Positions 24,401 to 30,339 of a stretch of DNA of 30,339 bases are shown here, in pieces. The notes beneath the pieces were generated by a model. The model worked only from the letters and a program-made list of their open reading frames with translations. It was not told the origin of the DNA and did no database searches. The number at the start of each line of letters is the position of its first letter. Within the stretch, counting starts at the first letter, position 1. This stretch comes from JBKQHQ01 sp052148715 (GTDB lineage Bacteria > Pseudomonadota > Alphaproteobacteria > Rhizobiales > Xanthobacteraceae), in the NCBI GenBank assembly GCA_052148715.1, contig JBKQHQ010000042.1, positions 1 through 30,339 on the forward strand. The letters are read 5' to 3'. The position numbers and the translations under genes are program-made.

Positions 24401-26647
24401 ATGGTTGAGCCGATCAAGCTTAACACCCCAAAGCCGCCCGCGCCGGCGTTGCAGGAACCGAGTGCGCTCGCCTGCCTGGTCATCGTTGCCCGGCATCACG
24501 GCATCCACCTGACCGTCCCCCAACTTATTCACGACAACGTACTGTCCAACGGAGATATTTCGTCGTCGGACATCATACGCTGCGCGAAGGGTGCGGGCCT
24601 GAAGGCAAAACCCGTTACGTTGACGTGGAATGGGCTAAGCCAGCTCAAGAAGACCCTGCCGGCAATCGTAACGCTGAAAAACGGCAATAGCCTGGTGCTC
24701 CTGGGAATGGAGGGAGATGGCGAGGCCTTCCGTCTGTGCCTGCAGGATCCGAAGGCGAGCGAGGCGTCGCCCCTGGTCATTGACCAGATCCGCTTCCAGG
24801 CCGTTTGGACCGGCGAAGTCATTCTCGTCAAGCGCGACTACGATATCTCCGACGAAGCCCAGCCGTTCAGCTTGGGCCTCGTGGCTTCGTTGATCTTCCG
24901 CGAGCGGCGCCTCGTTCGCGACGTGGCCATTTGCGCCATCGTATTGGGTTTCTTGGCCTTGGGGCCGATCATCTTCTGGCGGCTGCTGTCGGACCGGGTC
25001 ATCACCTACAAGGCCGGGAATACCTTTGCGGTGGTCTGCATTTTCATGCTCGCGGTCATCGCCTTCGAGGCGGCGTTCGGGTTCGTCCGCCGCCTGCTGG
25101 TGCTGCAGCTGACCACCCGGCTCGACGTCAAGCTTTCCACCTATATGTTCGAGAAAGTGCTGAACCTGCCGATGGATTTCTTCGAGCGGACGCAGGTGGG
25201 CCAGATCACCCACGACATGCATCAGTTATGGAGGATCCGCACCTTCCTGATGGGTCAATTGTTCGGCTCGGTGCTCGACTCGGCAATGCTGTTCGTATTT
25301 CTGCCGGTGATGTTCTTCTTCTCACCGACGCTGACCGCCGTGGTCCTGGCCGCTTGCGGACTCATCATGTTGTGGCTGATTGCGATGCTGCCGGTCTATC
25401 GGCGCAAGACCGGAGCGGTCGAGGCCGCCGAGGCGCAGCGCGGCGCCTTTCTGGTTCAGACCGTGCATGGCATGCGGACCGTCAAGTCGCTCGCGCTTGA
25501 TGCACGCCAGCGGCACATATGGGACGTGCATGTGGCCAAGGTCGCGAAATTGCGTTTCGCCGAAGGTTTTACGGCCAGCGTGATCTACTCGGTCGTACTG
25601 CCGCTCGAGCGTTTCGCCGTTTGCGGATCATACGCCTTGGGCGTTTATTTTGCGATCACCAGCAACGACCCCGTGTTCATCGGGGCTCTGTTCGCATTTC
25701 TGATGCTGTCGCAGCGCGTCGCCGCCCCGCTCATGCAGATGGCGCAGCTGGTCAATCAATATGACGAGGCGCGCATCGCAGTTGCGGTTGTCAGCAACCT
25801 GGTCAATCAGCCGCCGGAGGAAGGTCGTTCCGGCCACGGCGTGCGCCAGGCCCTCGAGGGGCACGTGCAGTTTTCCAAGGTGACCTTCAAGTACCACGGC
25901 GCGACCTCCCCTGCCCTCGACAAGATATCGTTCGAGGTGCCGATCGGCGCCAAGCTCGGCATCATGGGCCGCAGCGGGTCCGGCAAGACGACGATCACGC
26001 GGCTGATCCAGAAGCTGCACTCGAACTACGAAGGGCTGATCAAGATCGAAGGCATCGACGTGCGTGAATATGACGTCGATCACCTGCGGCGCAGCATCGG
26101 CGTTGTGCTGCAGGAGAACTTCCTCTTCAGCGGCACGATCCGCGACAACATCACGGCCGCCAAGCCCGACGCCACATTCGATGAGATGGTGCGCGCCGCC
26201 CGCTTGGCCGGTGCCGAGGAATTCATCGACAAACTGCCGCGCGGCTACGAGACCCACATCTACGAAGGCTCACCTAACCTGTCGGGTGGACAACGCCAAC
26301 GGCTGGCGATCGCCCGCGCGCTGATCACCGACCCGCGCATTCTCATCCTCGACGAGGCGACGAGCGCTCTCGACGCCGAGAGCGAGGCGATCGTCAATGC
26401 GAATATCTCGCGCATCGCCCATGGCCGCACCCTGATCGTCATCTCTCACCGCCTGTCCTCTCTGGTGACGTCGGACGCCATTCTGGTGCTCGAGCAGGGC
26501 CATGTGCACGATATCGGGCGGCACCACGAATTGCTGCAACGCTGCGATATCTACAGCGACCTCTGGCACCAGCAGAATCAACATGTCGCCGCCGCGCCGG
26601 CCGGGCGCGCCAAACCTCCATTGCGGGGGCCCACCCTTGTCTCCTGA
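24401..26647 (+). CDS. Type I secretion ABC transporter with degenerate C39-like domain
   Basis: A 748-residue HlyB-like fusion of an N-terminal C39-like domain, six membrane helices and an ATPase. ATG 24401 is preceded by AAGGAAG at ideal spacing; an in-frame ATG at 24377 is less supported. In the C39 region the catalytic Cys position reads Ser21 (SALACLVIVARHHG). The His position appears to be Ser97 (NGNSLVLL), while the LQDP Asp116 remains. It therefore probably binds rather than cleaves substrate, as in HlyB. The membrane region spans about 165-450. ATPase motifs: Walker A GRSGSGKT 523-530, Q-loop Gln571, LSGGQ 627-631, Walker B ILILDE 647-652, and ISHR. It exports, by inference, the RTX and Hint proteins encoded upstream. 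Confidence 0.95.
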   Translation: MVEPIKLNTPKPPAPALQEPSALACLVIVARHHGIHLTVPQLIHDNVLSNGDISSSDIIRCAKGAGLKAKPVTLTWNGLSQLKKTLPAIVTLKNGNSLVLLGMEGDGEAFRLCLQDPKASEASPLVIDQIRFQAVWTGEVILVKRDYDISDEAQPFSLGLVASLIFRERRLVRDVAICAIVLGFLALGPIIFWRLLSDRVITYKAGNTFAVVCIFMLAVIAFEAAFGFVRRLLVLQLTTRLDVKLSTYMFEKVLNLPMDFFERTQVGQITHDMHQLWRIRTFLMGQLFGSVLDSAMLFVFLPVMFFFSPTLTAVVLAACGLIMLWLIAMLPVYRRKTGAVEAAEAQRGAFLVQTVHGMRTVKSLALDARQRHIWDVHVAKVAKLRFAEGFTASVIYSVVLPLERFAVCGSYALGVYFAITSNDPVFIGALFAFLMLSQRVAAPLMQMAQLVNQYDEARIAVAVVSNLVNQPPEEGRSGHGVRQALEGHVQFSKVTFKYHGATSPALDKISFEVPIGAKLGIMGRSGSGKTTITRLIQKLHSNYEGLIKIEGIDVREYDVDHLRRSIGVVLQENFLFSGTIRDNITAAKPDATFDEMVRAARLAGAEEFIDKLPRGYETHIYEGSPNLSGGQRQRLAIARALITDPRILILDEATSALDAESEAIVNANISRIAHGRTLIVISHRLSSLVTSDAILVLEQGHVHDIGRHHELLQRCDIYSDLWHQQNQHVAAAPAGRAKPPLRGPTLVS

Positions 26648-27983
26648 CCAGACCGCCGCCGCGACGATTCGGCAATTCCAGTCGGAAACGGACGCGATCC
26701 GCGAGGCGCCCGAGCCTTTGGCCCTGCGCGTCACCGTGTTCATTCTGGCCGGCATGTTCGTCTGCGCGATCGCCGTCATGTCGCTGACCAAGGTCGACCG
26801 CGTGGTGACGAGCTTGGCCGGCAAGATCGTTCCGACCGAGCAGGTCAATGTCTTCCAGGCGCTCGACGCCTCGATCATCAAGTCGATTGACGTGCGCGAA
26901 GGTGATCAAGTGACCGAAGGACAGCTCTTGGCGACGCTTGATCCCACCTTCGCCGCCGCGGACTTCCAGCAGTCGGCGCTGCAAGTGGCAAGCCTCGAGG
27001 CGCAGGTCGCCCGCGCCGAAGCCGAATTGGCGGACCGCGAGTTCGTCGTGGCGGAAAAATCCGACCCGAATCGGCAACGATATTATTCTCTGCAGAAAGG
27101 GCTCTACGACCAGCGCATTGCCCAATACGCCGCCCAGATCAACAGCTTCGATGCGAAGATCAAGCAGACCGAGGCCACCATCCAGAAGCTGGAAGGCGAT
27201 GCCGGGCGCTATCAGCAGCGTGAGCAGATCGCCAAGCGCATCGAGGATATGCGCACGACCTTGGCCGAGCACGGCACCGGGACCCAGCTCAATATGCTGG
27301 CGTCCCAGGACCAGCGGTTGGAGATGCTGCGCACGATCGAGAACGGGCAGAACAGTCTGTTGGAGCAGCGGCAGACGCTTCGCTCGCTCAAGGCCGACCG
27401 CGAAGCATTCATCCAGCAGTGGTACTCTGCGCTCAGCCAGGAGTTGGTCAAGGCGCGCAACGACCTGGATACGGCAAGGGCCGCGGCGGAAAAGGCATCG
27501 CGGCATAATGATCTCGTTCGCCTGACTGCCGCCGAGCCCTCGGTCGTGCTCACCGTGGCCAGGGTTTCGGTAGGGTCGGTGCTGCGCGAAGGAGACCAGA
27601 TTTTCACGCTGATGCCGTTGCGAACACCCGTGGAGGCCGAGATCCACATCGCTTCGCGCGATGTCGGATTTGTCCGCCCCGGCGATCGGTGCATCATCAA
27701 GATCGATGCCTTCAATTACACCGAGCACGGCATTGCCGAAGGTGACGTGCGCTGGATCAGCGAAGGCGCCTTTACGACCGACGACAACAACCAGCCGACG
27801 GACACCTATTACAAGGCGCGCTGCGCGGTGACGGCGACGAACTTCATCCAGGTCCCGAAAAACTTTCGGCTAATCCCCGGAATGACGCTGGAAGCCGATC
27901 TTAAGGTGGGGACCCGCTCGGTCGCGATGTATCTCCTGGGCGGCATGCTGAAGGGCTTCAATACCTCGATGCGCGAGCCGTGA
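26583..27983 (+). CDS. HlyD-family type I secretion periplasmic adaptor
   Basis: Bridges the ABC transporter to a TolC-like channel. It has one membrane helix (LALRVTVFILAGMFVCAIAVM) and the HlyD lipoyl half IKSIDVREGDQVTEGQLLAT. A long coiled coil follows (AQVARAEAELAD through the RQTLRSLKADREAF region). The C-terminal signature lies around IPGMTLEADLKVGTRSVAMYLLG. The start is uncertain: ATG 26583 overlaps the transporter gene by 65 bp and has no good ribosome site. TTG 26637, with GGGGG upstream and an 11-bp overlap, would remove 18 residues. Either way it is translationally close-coupled to the transporter. No TolC-type gene lies beside it; the NodT-like channel at 1899 belongs to the RND operon. 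Confidence 0.92.
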   Translation: MSPPRRPGAPNLHCGGPPLSPDQTAAATIRQFQSETDAIREAPEPLALRVTVFILAGMFVCAIAVMSLTKVDRVVTSLAGKIVPTEQVNVFQALDASIIKSIDVREGDQVTEGQLLATLDPTFAAADFQQSALQVASLEAQVARAEAELADREFVVAEKSDPNRQRYYSLQKGLYDQRIAQYAAQINSFDAKIKQTEATIQKLEGDAGRYQQREQIAKRIEDMRTTLAEHGTGTQLNMLASQDQRLEMLRTIENGQNSLLEQRQTLRSLKADREAFIQQWYSALSQELVKARNDLDTARAAAEKASRHNDLVRLTAAEPSVVLTVARVSVGSVLREGDQIFTLMPLRTPVEAEIHIASRDVGFVRPGDRCIIKIDAFNYTEHGIAEGDVRWISEGAFTTDDNNQPTDTYYKARCAVTATNFIQVPKNFRLIPGMTLEADLKVGTRSVAMYLLGGMLKGFNTSMREP

Positions 27984-29902
27984 GGGAATGGCCGGTGCGC
28001 AATCTGCTGCGTGGCGCTAAGCTTCTTGCCAAGAAAGGCGGCCCCTTGCAGGCGCTGCTCTCCCGCAAGCGCGCGGATATCGGCGCGGGCGGCGCCGATG
28101 CGGATGCCGACGCGCACTACCGAATGGGTCGGCGCTACGCCCGCGGCGAAGGGGTCGTGCTGAGCATCCCGGATGCCGTCGCGCAGTACCGGCGGGCGGC
28201 CGAGGCCGGGCACACCGAGGCCCAATTCCAACTCGGTCTCATCTATCTGCAGGGCTGCAGTGCCCATAAGCTCCCCGGCGGGCCGGCGAGTTGGCTCGAG
28301 TCCGCCAGCGCCCGCGACAGCGACGCCGCCAGCAGCAACCTGGGACTGCTTTTTCCCAACGGGATCGAGGTGCAGCGGGACGAAGCGGAGGCGGCGCGTT
28401 GGTTGGGATTGGCCGCGGCCGCCGGCAAGGTCGACGCGCAAGCCACTCTCGGCGACCTTTATCGATACGGACGCGGCGTCAAGCGCGACTACGGCGAAGC
28501 CCGCCGCTGGTATCTGGCCGCCGCGCAGCGAGGGTCCGCGTCTGCAAAATTTGCTCTAGGCGACATCTACTTTCAGGGTCTCGGCGTCGATGTCGATGTG
28601 GCGTCCGCCGCCGCATGGTACGGACAGGCGGCGGAGAAGGGTGACGCCCGGGCGAAGGTTGCGATCGCCTCCCTCTATCTCGCCGGCCAAGCCGAGCCGA
28701 AGGACGCGGATGCGGCAGCGAGCCTCCTGCAGAGCGCGGCGGAGCAAGGCGAGGCGCGCGGGCTTTACCGCGCCGCGCTCATGCACCTGACCGGTGACGG
28801 TCTGCCGCGGGATCTTGACAAGGCGGAGACGTATCTGCGCAAAGCCGCCAAGCAAAATCATCTGCCGGCGATCATCCGCCTCGCCGAGTTTTATGCGCGC
28901 GGCGACGGGGTCGAGCCGGATCTGCGGCAAGCCGCCGAGTGGTATCGCAAAGGCGCGGAGCTTGGCGACGCGCAGTGCCAGTTCGCCGCTGGCCGCCTGT
29001 TCAGCGTCGGCTCGGGCGTGCCGGTCAATCTGCGCGAGGCCGCGAAATGGTACGAGCGCGCCGCCCAGCAGGGGCATGCGACGGCGGCGCACAACATCGC
29101 CGTGTTCTACGCCACCGGCACCGGCGTCGCGCGCGACATGCAAACGGCCGCGTCCTGGTACAAATCCGCGGCGGAGAAAGGCATCAAGGCGGCGCAGATT
29201 TTTTTGGGCAAGCTCTACGCCGTGGGCGAAGGGGTTGCGCGCGATCGCAGCCTGGCGGCTGAGTGGCTGAGCAAGGCCGCGGCGAGCGGCGAGCCGGAAG
29301 CCAAGACGGCCCTTGCTCTTTTTCACCTGGACGACCTGAATGCCGCCGAATCGTCTCCCGCCGAGGAGTTGCTCAAGCAGGCCGCCGAAGGCGGCCACGC
29401 TCCCGCGGCGACACATCTGGGGCATCTGTATTCCGGCCGCTACAAGCGGCCCACCCGCGGTGGCGATCCGATCGTTTGGTACAAAAAAGCCGCGGAGGCG
29501 GATCATGCCGAGGCGCAGTTCACGCTGGGCTTGGCCCACTTGACCGGGCATGGAACCGCGCAGGATTTTGCCGCCGCGGCTGCGTGGTTCGAGAAGGCGG
29601 CGCACCAGGACTATGCGCCGGCCCAGTTCGAGCTGGCGGTTCTGTACTGCACCGGACGGGGTGTTGCGCAAGATCTCGCACAGGCGCTTTGCTGGTACGA
29701 GCTCGCCGCGCAAGGCGGCCACCGCATCGCCCAGCACAATTTGGGAATCATGCTGTCCAAGGGCCAAGGCTGCGAGCCGGACAAAGAGAAGGCGATCGCC
29801 TGGTTGCGTGCGGCCGCCGCCCAAGGCGTCGCCGAAGCAAAGATCGCGCTCGACAGGATCGGAGGCGCGCAAGTAAGAGATGTGCCATGCATTGCCGATT
29901 GA
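27980..29902 (+). CDS. Large Sel1-like repeat protein
   Basis: A 640-residue alpha-solenoid of about sixteen Sel1 (SLR) repeats of roughly 36 residues, for example AQFQLGLIYLQG, AKFALGDIYFQGLGVDVDVASAAAWYGQAAEKGDA and AQHNLGIMLSKGQG. There is no signal peptide or membrane segment, so it is probably cytosolic. The GTG start overlaps the HlyD TGA by GTGA, a standard coupling arrangement, so it belongs to the secretion operon. SLR proteins usually scaffold protein complexes. A role in type I secretion assembly, substrate delivery or linkage to glycan synthesis is inferred from context only. One repeat around 28250-28370 is irregular. No catalytic domain is seen. Confidence 0.9.
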   Translation: MREWPVRNLLRGAKLLAKKGGPLQALLSRKRADIGAGGADADADAHYRMGRRYARGEGVVLSIPDAVAQYRRAAEAGHTEAQFQLGLIYLQGCSAHKLPGGPASWLESASARDSDAASSNLGLLFPNGIEVQRDEAEAARWLGLAAAAGKVDAQATLGDLYRYGRGVKRDYGEARRWYLAAAQRGSASAKFALGDIYFQGLGVDVDVASAAAWYGQAAEKGDARAKVAIASLYLAGQAEPKDADAAASLLQSAAEQGEARGLYRAALMHLTGDGLPRDLDKAETYLRKAAKQNHLPAIIRLAEFYARGDGVEPDLRQAAEWYRKGAELGDAQCQFAAGRLFSVGSGVPVNLREAAKWYERAAQQGHATAAHNIAVFYATGTGVARDMQTAASWYKSAAEKGIKAAQIFLGKLYAVGEGVARDRSLAAEWLSKAAASGEPEAKTALALFHLDDLNAAESSPAEELLKQAAEGGHAPAATHLGHLYSGRYKRPTRGGDPIVWYKKAAEADHAEAQFTLGLAHLTGHGTAQDFAAAAAWFEKAAHQDYAPAQFELAVLYCTGRGVAQDLAQALCWYELAAQGGHRIAQHNLGIMLSKGQGCEPDKEKAIAWLRAAAAQGVAEAKIALDRIGGAQVRDVPCIAD

Positions 29903-30311
29903 TTGCGGGGCAAAAGTTGGCTTCGTTTTGTAATTCAGAGGCCCTTCGCGCCAAGAGTACCCATTCGCCTTGCCCAGTTTTCCCTTGCTGACCCGAGGCG
30001 ACATTCGCAGCCGCGTGGAACTCCCCCGTTCGCGTCAATGAACTCGACCATCGGATGACCTTGCGCCCGTTTGAATCTTCTCGCCGGTTCGCTCCGAGCA
30101 CCCAAGGGTCCGCCCCTTCGAGAACTCTTTGTTCGAGGACGCAGGCGCTGGTCAATGCGGCCCTGCCTGGCAAATTTCCCTGCTAACAGGGACAATAAAC
30201 AGGGAATTTTGTATCTTAGAGCATTTTCCGCTCGGATTGAATCGGGAGGATTCCCAACGGCTTGTCAATGAGCGAGGCTAGCCGCCTTGATTCGATTTTC
30301 GAGGGGGAACG
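29903..30311. other. Intergenic region with short repeat remnants before an IS-like gene
   Basis: There is no credible complete gene in these 409 bp. TCCCTG, CTAA, CAGGGA (30177-30192) forms a small stem, and ACAGGGAATTTT recurs just after (30199-30210) as a direct copy of the second arm. It can also pair with AAATTTCCCTG upstream. This ACAGGGAATT motif and the TTAGAGCATTTTCCG stretch at 30216-30230 resemble, from memory, dispersed repeats in Bradyrhizobium-like genomes. The latter may mark an IS end. Confidence 0.45.
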
Positions 30312-30339
30312 ATGCCAAGACCCTATTCTGGTGACTTGC
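30312..30339 (+). mobile_element. Start of a probable IS630-family transposase, cut by the window end
   Basis: Only MPRPYSGDL can be read, but this matches the near-invariant opening of IS630-type transposases (xxPYSxDLRERV). GAGGGGG sits five bases upstream as a ribosome site. The gene continues beyond the window. The left IS end would lie between about 30212 and 30300, next to a TA dinucleotide (30212-30213 or 30217-30218). Confidence 0.6.

Noticed and set aside
24401..24720. Active C39 leader peptidase
   Set aside because: The catalytic Cys position is Ser and the His position appears to be Ser, so a degenerate substrate-binding domain is more likely.

Overview
The window reads as a GC-rich alphaproteobacterial chromosome, most likely Hyphomicrobiales and Bradyrhizobium-like. 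Three things point there: the codon use; a GAGCATGATC...GATCATGC palindromic intergenic repeat of a type I recall from that group (7834-7880); and the gene content, namely dTDP-rhamnose genes, a NodT-type efflux system and a type I secretion operon with a Sel1 protein. No tRNA, rRNA or CRISPR array was seen.

Layout. (1) 48-1118: rmlB/rfbB, dTDP-glucose 4,6-dehydratase. (2) 1181-7787: a TetR regulator divergent from a complete tripartite RND efflux operon (outer-membrane lipoprotein, periplasmic adaptor, inner-membrane pump), followed by stacked palindromic repeats and a small DUF2061 membrane protein. (3) 8415-10185: a putative methyltransferase and a small glycosyltransferase, in DNA that looks less GC-rich than its flanks. 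(4) 21251 down to 10275, minus strand: a compact five-gene run with gaps of about 40-80 bp. In transcription order it holds rmlA, a giant WbsX/GT4/GT2 trifunctional enzyme, a small protein built from the same repeat as that enzyme's N-terminus, a 1356-residue TPR-glycosyltransferase, and an exported beta-propeller-like protein. (5) 22089-29902, plus strand, divergent from (4) across an intergenic region of about 840 bp: an RTX-like repeat protein, a Hint-domain protein, a type I secretion ABC transporter with a degenerate C39 domain, its HlyD adaptor, and a large Sel1-repeat protein. (6) 30312 to the end: the first codons of an apparent IS630-type transposase.

How it may work together (inference): blocks 4 and 5 look like one accessory island. 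Block 5 would export a small repeat-rich Ca-binding-type protein by type I secretion. Block 4 supplies dTDP-sugar synthesis and several glycosyltransferases, one with the TPR-plus-glycosyltransferase layout seen in protein O-glycosyltransferases. A secreted, possibly glycosylated RTX-type surface protein, or a surface polysaccharide made alongside an anchoring RTX protein, is the most interesting candidate system here. Other standouts are a 510-bp (five-TPR) higher-order repeat in the TPR gene, a 10-residue rather than 9-residue RTX repeat, a perfect 30-bp palindrome between the secreted-protein genes and the transporter genes, and two tandem 23-bp elements upstream of the RTX gene.
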